A stretch of 64,000 nt of DNA from Sipunculus nudus (lineage: Eukaryota > Annelida > Sipuncula > Golfingiida > Sipunculidae), in the NCBI GenBank assembly GCA_026874595.1, contig CM049314.1, positions 38,483,229 to 38,547,228 on the forward strand, given 5' to 3'. The position numbers and the translations under genes were made by a program. Below the pieces are notes generated by a model. It was not told the origin of the DNA and made no database searches. It saw nothing but the letters and a program-made list of their open reading frames with translations. The first letter of the stretch is position 1, and each line of letters starts with the position of its first letter. Shown here piece by piece: positions 50,016 through 61,705 of the stretch.

Positions 50016-51951
50016 GTGATAGACCGGTATGCAGAGATTTACCCGGACGAGACTGCTCGAGACGTGTACTTGAGGGTCCAGACCATACTCACAGTTGGCT
50101 TGGTAGGTGTGTTCCAACAGATAAAGTTTCCGGACACCCTCTCCTCAGGTGAGCCCATCTTTAAATTAACATGAGAATCTGTCCATATTAGTTAAATATA
50201 TACAGTGCATATTTTTAATTCGCAAAATAACAGTGAAACAGATTATTCTTTACAAATTAAATTTTGTAAATTTTTTAAACGATGTCAAGCGTGCCCATGT
50301 CCCTCTTTACTTAATGTGTATTTCATTCTTTAGGGCTCGTGGTATCTTATGCTTATAATAAAAAAAAATTGTGGGTCGATACGATGATAAAACATTCACG
50401 GGGAGTCATTGTTAATACTTAAAATTCCCATTGCTTATTCTTAAGTAAAAGTATGTACAAACAACTGACAGACAGATATATCGTTAACACATGGTCAATT
50501 TCTTTTCATTTAAGTACTGAAATAACAATTGAATTATTAATTAAACCTACCTTTTGCTCTCAGTAACAACAAAAGAGCGCATTGAGCAGACGACACTACA
50601 TTTGACGCGGGAAGAAGCGACACCTAGTAACAGATTAACACACAACTGGAGCACTCATGATTCGCCGAACACGGGACATATTTCACCTCCCAAAGACACA
50701 ACAGAGGACGCCATTGATAACACCGAATTAATACTGAAATTATGGCCTCTTACAACAGCTATGGTAAGGACTCCCTTCTGATTATGCATTTTTATGATTT
50801 TTATGGCAATAAATATATACTGAAAATTTAATAATTATATCTGCCACTTTATTCTGTTTACCAGCAGTATTGCAGTTACAGAATGTAATAGATATTATCA
50901 TAATACTACTTTTAATTTTATTTTAAGCACTTGGATAATATGCGATACTAATATATTGGGATGATATATGATAAATGTGATTTTGATATAAATTTTGTAT
51001 AAAACGCCAGGTAACGCAAAATGTAACCGATTTGACATCTCATGCCCTTTTAACACCGACCCGTGCTTAAATCATTACGCCTTATTACATTTATGAACAT
51101 GGGGCACACCAAAACTACATGATAATTCATTAAACAACCAGAATAATTTTTAATTTTACCATATTTACAGATGTTAATGTCATTTTTTTCAGGTGAAACG
51201 GTGGCAATAGGTCCCGTTAATCATTACTCTTCAGACAATCGTTCCTTACCGGTGGCGATAGGCGTCGCTGTAGGCGCTGGGATCCTTTATTTTACCACAA
51301 TCGCTGTTTTCTTGTGGTGGGAGATTAAAGGTCCTCAGATGTGCATGAGAGGTGAGGCATTAGTTTATGTTCTATCTGAACAGAAATATATTTATATATA
51401 TATGCGTGTGTGTGTAACGTATATGCACTGTGCTAAGTACTTAGTCAAAGGCAAATGAAAAATAAAACTGTATATTAAAACTGTTTCAGCGATAATTGGA
51501 ATCCATTGGCTTTCTTTTACGGTATTTACTATCAAAGTGCTTTGTCGAGGTGACATTTTGTAAAATGTTCCTTAAAAATTCTTTAAAAATTGATGAACTT
51601 TTGATGATGGCGGTCTCTCCTGTATATTTCTACAAGGATTCAAGGAAGTATGTACTAGCTTACTCTTTCAACGTTAAACTAGTTACATAAATTTTGGAAT
51701 ATTCATACAAGCAACATTTTTTACGACATTTGACAGCTATATTAATTTAACGTTAATTATTTATATTAGATGTATATACAAAATACATATACAGTCAGTT
51801 AATACCATATACCGGTAGTCATTCTGTCCTGCCGGCTTAAAACAGCTCCCTTGCTAATGACAGCTGTCAGAACGTCATAGGTTTTGTTTCCCCTGTGTTC
51901 TTTGCAGCATACGAGCGGCGACTTGGCAAGCATGGAGCTGTTCTCCTGTAG
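50016..51951 (+). CDS. Unrecognised single-pass membrane protein, last four exons (5' partial)
   Basis: Exons 50016-50148, 50564-50763, 51171-51351 and 51908-51951 (TAG) join in phase: 0 to 1, 1 to 0, 0 to 1, then 1 to stop. Acceptors are tttaactcag, ttgctctcag, atatttacag and ttctttgcag; donors are gtgagc, gtaagg and gtgagg. The product holds VIDRYAEIYPDETARDVYLR and VGLVGVFQQIKFPDTLSS, then a Thr- and Ser-rich stalk (TTLHLTREEATPSNRLT), then a membrane segment around VAIGVAVGAGILYFTTIAVF followed by WWEIKG, and a short basic tail ending AYERRLGKHGAVLL. That suggests a type I membrane protein with an outside stalk. Upstream exons and a signal peptide were not found; they may lie beyond the LTR and LINE insertions. 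The family is unknown. Confidence 0.6.
51741..51893 (-). repeat. Dispersed repeat, inverted copy of 19212-19363
   Basis: The reverse complement of 19212-19363 matches closely, including ATTTATATTAGATGTATATA and CAAAATACATATACAGTC. It lies just before the acceptor of the last exon of the membrane-protein gene. A 12-base block, ATGATACCGGAA, just after that gene's stop also occurs next in the other copy. Confidence 0.75.
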
Positions 51952-51992
51952 AATGATACCGGAAACATCAATCAGTATATCCTAGTTTTCAA

Positions 51993-52090
51993 AATATTCA
52001 TGTGTATTTTTACATTTTAAGTTTACCCTTTATCGTGTGTAGTATACGTATTACACAACGTTGAATAAGATAATATCAGCAGCTTATAGC
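51993..52090 (+). repeat. Dispersed ~100-bp repeat after the membrane-protein stop, copy A
   Basis: Shares ATATTCATGTGTATTTT, ACATTTTAAGTTTACCCTTT and TGAATAAGATAATATCAG with 56683-56778. It starts about 40 bp after the TAG at 51951, so it is probably in the 3' untranslated region. Confidence 0.65.
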
Positions 52091-52289
52091 TGAACGGTGT
52101 GACTATGGTTATATTATTCTACCAATATTAGTCTTACTGTTGACAGTGACAAGATGTACACTATTGCTTCAGTTCAACAGCTATTTTTATATGTAATGTA
52201 GGGACGGATCATGCTTTTGAACATCACATACATTCTAGTAGAAGTTACTAATTTCATACATTTCCCTACCAAATTCAGCAGTATTTCAG

Positions 52290-53465
52290 CATATCTGGAG
52301 CAGAATTGCAACAGATAGCCAGAGCAGTGTTTCCAGCAGACCTGCAGCATTTATTAAGTATGTTAACAGTATATGCTGTATATGTCCTCAAGACCTATGG
52401 ATTGTATTCTGAAAGTCTGCTCCGTAACTGACCATGTATAATCCTGTATTGCGCAGTAGATTTGGAGCAATGATGCAGCACAAAATGAGCGGTTCCAATA
52501 TTATAATTTAGTACTCCAATGGAGTAGGCCTATTTGCATGTTAGAAGCAGGTGTTCAGCAGTTCTTCTGCAGAACCTGAGCAGTATGCTCTCCTGGAGCA
52601 GACCTGAGTGCTCCCCTTGAGCAGTGCTGGGTGCTGTTCCAAAGCAGTGCTCTCCTGGAGCTGACCAGTATACTCTTCTGCAGGGTGCGTTCAGGAGAAG
52701 ACCTGTGTGCCCACCTGGACCAGACCTATGTGCTCTCCTGGAGCAGACCTGTGTGCTCCCTTGGAGCAGTGCTGAGTGCTCTTCAAGACCAGTGATCTCC
52801 TGGAGCAGACCTGTGTGCTCTTCTGCAGCGGTGCTCTTTTGGAGCAGACCTGTGTGCTCTCCTGGAGCAGAATCTGTGCTCTCCTGTAGCAGTGCTCTTC
52901 TCCAGCAGTGCTGTATGCTCTCTTAAAGGCCATCTTTGTGCTCCTTGGAGCAGACAGGTGTGCAGTCCTGGAGCAGTCCCCAATTTTCTTTTAAGTTTTT
53001 ATATAGTGACCATGCATCAGCATTCTCTTTCACACCAATGTCAGAAAGATTGAAATAGTCTATAATCCTGCATTACGCAGCAGATATTGAGCAGTCATGC
53101 AGCACAAAACGAGCGGTTTCAATTATTTAAATCAGTGCTCCAACGGAGCAGGCCTATTTGCTTGATAAATGCATGTTTTCACAGTTCATGAGCAGACCCA
53201 TAGCAGTATGATCCACTGGAGCAGACCTGAACTGTCTGCTCTTCCAAAGCAGTGGTCTCTTGGAGCAGACCAGTATGCTCTTCTGCAGCAGGGCTCTCCT
53301 TGAGCAGACCTGTGTGCTCTCCTGGAGCAAACCTATGTGCTATCCTGCAGCAGTGCTCTCCTGCGGCAGTGCTCTCTTCGATCAGACCGGTGTGCTCTCC
53401 TAGAGCTGACCTGTGTGTTCCCCTGGAGCAGTGTTGTGTGCTCTTCAAGAGCAGTGGTTATCTAT
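52290..53465 (+). repeat. Minisatellite of GGAGCAGACCTGTGTGCTCTCCT-type units
   Basis: From about 52550 to 52975 and again from 53190 to 53460, units of about 24 bp (and shorter variants) repeat the core GGAGCAG.CC.GTGTGCTC. A higher-order copy is visible: TATAATCCTGTATTGCGCAG near 52438 and TATAATCCTGCATTACGCAG near 53060 both lead into the array through GCAGCACAAAA.GAGCGGTT and GGAG.AGGCCTATTTGC. Frames on both strands stay open because unit length is near a multiple of three; they are not taken as genes. Confidence 0.85.
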
Positions 53466-53528
53466 GAAAGATGTAATAAACTCCCCCCTCCCCATATCAG
53501 TCTCATCAGTGTTTTATCACATTTAAAA

Positions 53529-53529
<1 letters not shown>

Positions 53530-53576
<47 letters not shown>
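53530..53576. repeat. (TA)n microsatellite
   Basis: About 46 pure bases. Confidence 0.95.
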
Positions 53577-53578
<2 letters not shown>

Positions 53579-53814
53579 CTATTGGAACCCCCCATTAATA
53601 TTTTGCTTCGCCGCCAATTTTGTATGACATAATCACTGTTTAAATAATTTAATTTTAAAGCTAAATTTGAAAATGGAAGAATTGGTATTGTACGCAGGAT
53701 ATCATCCCTCTGGATATAAGGGTGGACACAAATTAGAAAAAAAAATGCCTCTAAATATCCTTTATTTGTGCCTTAAACTTAACTCATCAAGACGACGTCA
53801 GCGTAGATCACTAG

Positions 53815-53982
53815 CTATAGTATACCGGATGGCATTTCCGGTTCCGGTGGAGTACCTATGCACTGCACGGTGAGATGCCTGATATTTCCAAGTTGTCTTA
53901 TATCAAAGTCACACAGATAAACTTGGTTTCCTTGAGATCCTGTGGGACCTGCATTAAAGAGGCGGATATCAGACTCCCGGTC
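53815..53982 (-). pseudogene. Polycystin-1-like PLAT domain fragment
   Basis: The minus strand from 53982 to TAG at 53815 reads ESDIRLFNAGPTGSQGNQVY, then DFDIRQLGNIRHLTVQC. In polycystin-1 family PLAT domains the same place has ESDIR.L..G and later LGN(I/L).HLR(V/I)WHD. Here WHD is replaced and the frame ends soon after, so the copy seems dead. Just upstream (54060-54135, minus) another frame reads YRRVFVVPAIKSG, like the first PLAT strand, but then hits a stop. Confidence 0.45.
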
Positions 53983-54880
53983 TTACTCAACATGATAACC
54001 ATAAATAATATATATCAGCTGTACAACGATGTAGCTGACTCCAGTTGAGAAGAATGATTTCAAACACAGCGCCGCCCTGACTTGATTGCCGGAACCACAA
54101 ACACCCGCCTGTAGAACCCGCGCTAGTGTAGTTGTCCTTCCCGCTATATTTCTCAGGAGTACACACGCAATAGCAACGTGATTGCTTCAGCCATTAGACA
54201 AACCTCAATAACGTATTTGGCAAAACCAGTCGCCCAAGTGTATCAAAGCCAGAACTTTGCAAAGTGTGACCTTTCAACCTTCGCATCTCTGAAACTACCA
54301 TCTTAGGTTACACGTTTTTCCTGTTTATCAACATTGCTGTTTACAAACATGTTGTTGATAAAGAAGTTCATATATCCTTCCCGAAGGACTTATAAAGAGC
54401 TTTTCACAACCAAATTAACCCTTAGATCATCTTATATACACCGAGGAAGCAAAACATCACATAAATTATTTCCAAAAGGCAGGTGAATGGGCACCTTTAA
54501 TTCAAAGAAGAAACTTCTTCGGATCGTTGAAGAAGCAATTTACTAGAAGTAGAATAAGCAAGTATTCTTAGTGTTCCAATATTCAGATGGAGGTCATATG
54601 ACTCGTTTGTTATTATTTCCCCATTAATCGAATGCTTGATCATCAAACTGCATTTTATTCAGTCATATCAAATCCGCCTATATTTGCCACATTTATACAA
54701 ATATCCTTGACAAGAGTTGTGTTGGATATTAATATTTCGTACAAGAAACCTGTGTAATTCAAATGTAATCTGAATAGGACAAAGTAATGGTAAAATACAA
54801 TACATTTTCAAAATATATTGAAATTTCTAACTGATGAGGAAAGTTATATTAACATAATACGAAACTTCTGAGTATTTTAC

Positions 54881-55025
54881 CTCTCTTGGATTGATAAGTC
54901 TGGACCCAGATCAGGAGAACGCCAAAGGCGAATAGGACAACCAGCGCCATATAACGGATGAAAATATTACTTAGATGAGCGGTACTGCTCCGCCCAAAGA
55001 GAAGACCGATGGTGCAGGAACTTAT
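54881..55025 (-). pseudogene. Polycystin-1-like first membrane segment exon
   Basis: The minus strand is open with SCTIGLLFGRSS, then NIFIRYMALVVLFAFGVLLI and WVQTYQSKR, ending at donor gtaaaa (phase 1). A membrane helix followed by W....D/SK is how the first transmembrane segment before the PLAT domain looks in polycystin-1-like proteins. It lies in the correct order and strand relative to the PLAT fragment at 53.8-54.1 kb. Phase does not join cleanly to that fragment, so an exon is missing or the gene is broken. Confidence 0.4.
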
Positions 55026-55218
55026 AATAGTACGGTGTGATTTTATGAATACATGACCATTTGGATTAAGTGATAAATTCTCTCTGACTTACAAGTAGCA
55101 CAAAAGTTTTATTTAAATTGTTCCTACTACCATAGCTTACATTCAATAGTGAAATGAATGTATTTATTCATTTACGCAGTAATGAGTTTGATGTCCTATT
55201 AAATGTGTATTTTGAAAA

Positions 55219-55220
<2 letters not shown>

Positions 55221-55275
<55 letters not shown>
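55221..55275. repeat. (TA)n microsatellite
   Basis: About 54 pure bases. Confidence 0.95.
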
Positions 55276-55277
<2 letters not shown>

Positions 55278-55623
55278 GAATACTAGAGATAAATTCTCGT
55301 GTTTTTTTTTAATAATGACAGTGCATTTTAATGTGACCAGATTGTAGTGGTTACCACAGACTCCACTAGAGGTCGCCCTTGTACGGTTTAGTTGTGTATG
55401 GGGGGGGACTATCGTAGTCATTGCTCACGACATGAATATAAATGCCATGATATCTTCATAGAGAGCAAAAGTTGTAGTTATTCGTTGCCTGTCTGTTATT
55501 CTTTTAGAAATTAAATGCCGTAAAGTACTCAAATGATGACCGTTATATGAAATGACCAAAACTGACGATGTATTATTTAAATTTGTTAAAACTTTGCCGA
55601 GTACAAAATTACTTTCATTGCTA

Positions 55624-56106
55624 AGCCTTGATCACATGGCTACTCTATTCAGTCTAATTGCTCTTTCATTCAGAACCTGTGCAGACCTTCTTTAATTGTA
55701 TTGATGGGTGACACATCAGGAAAATCTCTGTTTGGTAACTCCGTGTTTTATGAATCTTGTTGGTATATTTACAATGTGTTGAGGATCAGTTAGTAACCGG
55801 GGGCAGCCCTTAAGCATTGGCTATCCCCCTTTGCTCTATAGTTACAATAAAGAACAGTAAACATCAAATCAGAGACTTGGCAAGTTTGTCGCCAATGCAT
55901 CCTGGTTATGATCACTACACTGGTGAGCATGCCTCTTGCCTGGAATTGACAGCAGTAATTTCAAATATGCCTTACAAGCATACCTGACACAAATACGCAA
56001 AATAAGTTGTCATATAGAATGTAAGTGCCACAGCATTTAAGCGCTGGTCCAGGAAAAACCAGTTGTGATCCATCCCAGCAAATACATGTATAGAAGATAA
56101 CCTGCT
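55624..56106 (+). repeat. Dispersed repeat, direct copy of the 18.7-kb element
   Basis: Shares GCTCTTTCATTCA, AACTCCGTGTTTTATGAAT, TTACAATAAAGAA, TTTGTCGCCAATGCATCCTG and ATACCTGACACAAATACG with 18686-19125, in order. Similarity fades after CCTGCTG. Confidence 0.75.
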
Positions 56107-56319
56107 GTTACACGTTTTATGGTAAATCTTAGTTTTATTGAGAAAGTTCCTCATATAGACTGAGATAGTGACAAAATGATGTGATCCATTAACAGGGTGT
56201 TTTCTGGTTTATATTGCTGGTACGCTGAGGTATGTTTGTCAAGTGGGAAAGACATATACATATATATATATAGTAATCTCTTTTACAAAATAATCTTGAG
56301 GTCATTAGCTGCATGGTTG

Positions 56320-56324
<5 letters not shown>

Positions 56325-56384
<60 letters not shown>
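56325..56384. repeat. (TA)n microsatellite
   Basis: About 60 pure bases. Confidence 0.95.
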
Positions 56385-56386
<2 letters not shown>

Positions 56387-56682
56387 ACTCATTGCTCATA
56401 GATGGCTTGAATGTGAGTCTGGTTTATAGGTCGAGGAAATGGTTAATTAGGGATAGAATAAGATGCACCGCTAAGCTTGCATATGTATATATGTATTAAT
56501 TGCTAGATGTACTGTGAATATTAATAATTAGGGACAAGTCTGAAGGTGAGGTGGTACCCGGCTTCGACTTGATCAATCTCAGTTTATGATATCAGTCATT
56601 GTATTATCAGTAAACAGTTGTATATTTTGCAGAATCACTTGTTACAACTAGTCCTTGATACACGTGTTACATACTGTACGCG

Positions 56683-56778
56683 AATATTCATGTGTATTTT
56701 AACATTTTAAGTTTACCCTTTATTATGTGTTTTAACGTGTTACCCAATTTTGAATAAGATAATATCAGAAGCTTATAC
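56683..56778 (+). repeat. Dispersed ~100-bp repeat, copy B
   Basis: Direct copy of 51993-52090. No terminal exon like that of the membrane-protein gene is seen in front of it, so it is either a mobile repeat or the trace of a deleted duplicate. Confidence 0.65.
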
Positions 56779-57481
56779 CAGGGGTGGGTTTTATTTTACA
56801 ATAAAAATATCCGATACTCTAACCCAATGAGTTTATGTACTTGCATAAAACATTTCCAAATTTCTTTCGAGTGAAACTCCCTGTGCACCACCTCTGAAGT
56901 TTGGATAACATATGAAAATACCTTTTTATCAGTATTTTTTTCATAGATTCTTCAACTTCTCTAAAAATTGAGCTTTAAAACATTTTGAAGTCGTACAAAA
57001 TATACTGACGTGATCATCTTTACTAGTATTGATATATTATAACCAAAGTTCATTGATATCATTAGTGTATGACCTTAGCTTTGCCTAAAAATATGAATAA
57101 ATCATAAAAATAAGGAAATGAGGCATATATAGGCCATAAAGTCAAATGTGACATTGATAATATCAAGGCATATTCGGGTATACTGCTGTGTATAAGCTGG
57201 ACTATAACTGTAGAGTCTGAAAAAGATGTTCAACACACGGCTGTTTAATGTTTTTGGACTTGTGTCAAGTCGGAAATGCTGTCAGACATTTGCCTAACAT
57301 ATTACGATTTCTGCCTTAGTGCAAAAATTTATTATTGAGGACATTGTTCTGTTTGTCCAAACTTTTGTTGTATAACCTTGTCTTGTGATGAATGTGTTTA
57401 CAACTGTATAGCAAAATATATATTAAACAAAAAATACACAAAATATATTCCGCTTGTAAATGTTTCCTTAAAGTTCTACAG

Positions 57482-60400
57482 ATAATGACTCACATGTTCA
57501 GGGCGCCCTTTTGGAACATTTCTGTATGGATTGATGCCCGTACGTTTACAGTTGGAAACACCTTTTCAGTTTTAACTATTACATGAATGGGCAGTATCTC
57601 CCTCACAAATTTCCTTTCCAATCGTATTTGTGAAAAGGTGTGTATATGTATGAAGATATAATGATAATCTGTATCTTTTAGATGAAGACAGGCAGAGAAA
57701 TATGGTGACATGGAACACTAGGTCAAAGTACAAGATGATCCTTGAGGGAGATCATGTCTCCAAACAGGTCCTGGTAAATCCTGTAGGAAACCTTAAATTA
57801 AGTAATAATGACATATATTCAATGAGCTATATGTGATTGTAAACACCCTGACAGCAAGACTCATCTGAGTCTTAATCCCTGCCGCACTAAATTTGATTAG
57901 AGGGTCATCAATTGAAAATAATAAATATCATGTACATATACATTCCTGTTATTAATAATTCATTTTAACAAAATTTTTACCCAAATTTAACAATGATCTT
58001 ATCATTTTTAAGTCCGTGAGGAATTCCATTTTTCCATAATTAATCCATAAATTGCTTTGAAATTTGTTGTGCTTATCCATCTTAGATAAAAGTATATATT
58101 GTACATGAGCAACATCTAATTATTTTTTTCTGTAGTGAGTACTTTTCGATTTCAGTAGAGATTCCGATTTCAATTCAAATTTCATTTTCCATTACATTCA
58201 ACTGACATTTGTAATCCTGCAGTTGTTTGTCTTACTTTAAAAACAAAATTCATCCGGCATTCCCATTTTCGGATGATCATTCAAAGTGTTAACAAAATTA
58301 GGAAAAATAATACTTATTAAAGGGACAAACAGATGTGCCATTTCCCTGTTCATGGTCTGTTTCAAATCAATATTCATACGATTTCTCCATGATTATTGCA
58401 TGGAATATCTTATTATTTGTTGCACATCTTAATCATGGATATCTTAAGAGATGGTGCCAGATTGATTGTATTCACATGTACAGGTAGTATCTATGAAAGT
58501 TTAATGGTCAATTTCTGAGTGAGATTTCAAACTTTAGCAATAATATACAGCATTTATTGATAAAGATGTTTCAGTTAAACGTACATTGTGTGTTTTTATT
58601 TTGTGAGATTTAATCTTTGGCAAAATAAAACCCATAAATGGCTATAACTCTTTGAAAAATAATTATCTTATACACTTTTAATATTTTTATAGAGTCTGTT
58701 CAGTTCCTTAAAATTGTTCATATCATTTATACCGTAGTTATTAGATTGAACTTTTGAATGTGAAACCGACTGTATATCATCCTTTCATTCATTTCATCAT
58801 AAATGTATCAAGCTTTTGTGAATTTTGGACAACGATGATAACATATCCATATCCCAAGAGCAAATTGTTAATAGGCCAAATTCAGTGAAGCATAACTTGT
58901 AAGAGGTATGTACATGAACGTTAGTTTGAATCTAAGATTCTAAAAGAAAAATGTTCAGCAATTTTCAAAAGATCCCCATATATTTGAAGAGTTAGCAGAG
59001 AAAGTTTTGGTTATCACGCCTCCCTGCGTCTTTATTATGAAATGGTTTTTTTTTTATCTTTATAGAAAGGTATTCTGGATTTTTTTTAACCAAAATATGT
59101 TTAATTTATGCTTTTAATTTGATGGTAATTTTCAAGTATTGAATTTATATTTTGATATTAATTGCATATCATTACTTGCATATATTGATTTTCAATTACA
59201 TTTTGGCCAAATATATCCAAATTATACATTTTTTCTTTAATAAAAGGCAAATAAAGAGAAATACCTAATAAAACAAAAAAAATGTTAGTTATAGAAAGGC
59301 ATATCTTCCCAAAAAAATTAAATATGGTGATTTACATGTCCTTGAATAAAGAAAAACTAGATGTTTGTAATCACTTTTAGCAATCACTGGAATCCCCCTT
59401 GTTGCTCCTAGCTGACCGATTATTTAGAATCAGCTATGGAGTGTATGACTATGGCATTCAGGTCAATGTCCAAAGTAAATATCAGATGCAACTCACAATA
59501 ATATTATGCACGAAGGTCAGTTTTTTTGGTTTTTTTATCAGCTATATATGAGATATAGCACAAACATGGTAGAATATAGAAAACCAGAAAAAAATAACCC
59601 CCAAAAGAAGGAGAAAAAAATTAATAAATGGTTTTGTACTCTGGCGAACCTGACGGAGTCCAAACACAAACAATTGAACAAAAATATCAGTATAGTAATC
59701 AACTCATCAACCCTTGTAAGCTTTAAATCCTTATAGGTGTTGAATTAATGATGTTTTTACGTTTTTCATGACATCGCAACTTTCAGAGGCCATGTACAGG
59801 GGGTTACACTTCTTTAAAATTCAATAAATATTTTTTCCTAAATATTTCCACCAGGTACATATTTTGAGGGGGTTAACTCAGGAAGTTAGTATAAATACCC
59901 ACCCCTACCATAAAGCTATAATTCTGAAAATATATCAGTTAAATCGGTACTAATATTTGTTACGCAAGTCTAATTCTTAAGGAATAAAGCATAGCTGTCC
60001 ATCACATCAAAGCTAATTTTTATTTTTCCATCCTGAGTAGGACAAACTGGAACAGATTATTTTGACTCACACAAGTCAACATTAGTGGCAATACTTGAAA
60101 CTAACACTAACACACTAGCCAATGAATCAATATGGTAAGTATTTTGCATAACGTTATGCATACAAACACTTGAAATCGTAAACAATTGTGATCAGCAATA
60201 TTAAAAGTAACGTAAAGACAAATGTTATAATACTCCAGCACTATTCATACTCATGTTGTTCTCTTTTCTCCAATGGATAAACAATTATAATGTGAAAAAG
60301 TGAAATACGACATTTTTTAGCACGAAGAAATAAATACTATAAATCTATAGCTTGCATGCAAATACAAGTTCCATGATCAATAACCCTACACAACTTGGAG

Positions 60401-60991
60401 CTGTTAGTTGCTTTGGTTCCTGCTATATTCACCACAACCATTGTTTAATGGGTTTAACCATTTATGGCCCTGGACCGCCCCCTTACCTATTTTTCGGACA
60501 AGGGGAATTCAACCACTACCGCCTTTCACTGGAAAGGACATTCTGTTTGCAATGTCTTGCAATTCAAATACATAGATGCATAACCCAAAACAATCGGAAA
60601 CCTCAACAGAAGATTATAAGACCCTTTGTAATAGCGACATAACTCTTGAATAAACCCGCATTAATAATCAAAGCCGTATAGTACGCCACCGAATTTTGGA
60701 TTTTTGTATTTGGATTTTATTTGGAAGTCATAAAATTGGTCTTCTTTGGCAACACTGGTTGTTTTATAATATCACCTCAAACACTGAGCCCTTGATGACA
60801 CAACATCAAAGTTATGTGATTCATCAGCTTGATTTCCACCCTTTCTTTGGCCTCCATATGAATAATCGACTGCAACTGCTGGAGTGAAAGGTGCACAATC
60901 ATCAGTCATTGTCAAGCAAGTTAGGTACTCCTATATTTTTAATTCATACTTCCGTTTTTACAGGAATGCCCAATTAACCAAGTTCATGTAA
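57482..60991 (+). CDS. Unrecognised gene, chain of five small exons (5' partial)
   Basis: Exons 57482-57539, 57682-57773, 59381-59474, 60041-60134 and 60964-60991 (TAA) join in phase: 0 to 1, 1 to 0, 0 to 1, 1 to 2, then 2 to stop. Acceptors are gttctacag, tatcttttag, tcacttttag, ctgagtag and gtttttacag; donors gtacgt, gtaaat, gtaaat and gtaagt. The product reads APFWNISVWIDA, NMVTWNTRSKYKMILEGDHV, LLLLADRLFRISYGVYDYG and DSHKSTLVAILETNTNTLAN. The YGVYDYGIQVNV part with alternating hydrophobics recalls beta-sandwich repeats such as REJ/PKD regions of polycystins, but this is weak. No membrane segment is seen. The first exon is the least certain, and upstream exons may be missing. Confidence 0.4.
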
Positions 60992-61064
60992 CTAAAAATT
61001 TTTATTGGGCAAAACATAAAAGACGTGATCAGAATATGAGCTACTGAATGAAATAACACAGCTA

Positions 61065-61405
61065 CCGGCTTTATTTTGCTCAGTGGCAGAGTACAGTAGT
61101 CAAACCCAGGAGATCGTGAGTTTGAAACTCAGTCAAGGCGGCGATATTGTTCACGGTCGGCCCCCAACAAGAATGAGCGCTCTGCAGGCTTTATGGGAAT
61201 GCCATGCCTAACGGCCATGTTCTAATTAAACACGAGTGCGCCTTTCGAGTGATATAACCAAGCAATGGGTCTGATTATACACTCAGGGCCTGCAGGTCCT
61301 GTAGTCATCCGCCCTGGTCAAAACAATTTAAAAATTGAGAGGAAGCGCGTGATACAGCCCTGTCACGTAGTCCGAAACCGCAATTGAATTCTACAGATGT
61401 ACATA
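61065..61405 (+). mobile_element. tRNA-derived SINE, copy 5
   Basis: The A box TGCTCAGTGGCAGAGTAC and B box GTGAGTTTGAAACTC are clear. The body has AATGAGCGCTCTGCAGGC, CGAGTGCGCCTTTCGAG and CAGGGCCTGCAGGTCC, and the tail GAATTCTACAGATGTACAT. It lies between the small-exon gene and the second ADH-like gene. Confidence 0.7.
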
Positions 61406-61705
61406 TTTATTAAGTATAATAAACAAAAATAAAGATTATGAATGACTTTGACATCCATTACTTGCATGACCACGCGTAAACGTAAAAGGAGTGTGATGGG
61501 AGAAGTCGAATTGATAAATATAGCCTGAATTACAAGTGCTTGAATAAACCCGCCTTCGTAACTTGAGCTCAAAATTATTTTAAATTCCAGGGTTTAAAAT
61601 TTTCATTTTGAGTACAACAGAAAAAGTCGGGAATCCTATAACATGCAGAGACGTAATGTACTTAATGCTCCTATATTGATGCCTGTTTTTCACTACACGT
61701 TTAGT

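Noticed and set aside
52624-53467. Cysteine-rich ORFs on both strands at 52.6-53.5 kb
   Set aside because: They only reflect the minisatellite, whose unit keeps several frames open.
60352-60887. Two plus-strand ORFs at 60.35-60.64 and 60.70-60.89 kb
   Set aside because: They fall in an intron of the small-exon chain, have no known motif and do not connect to each other.
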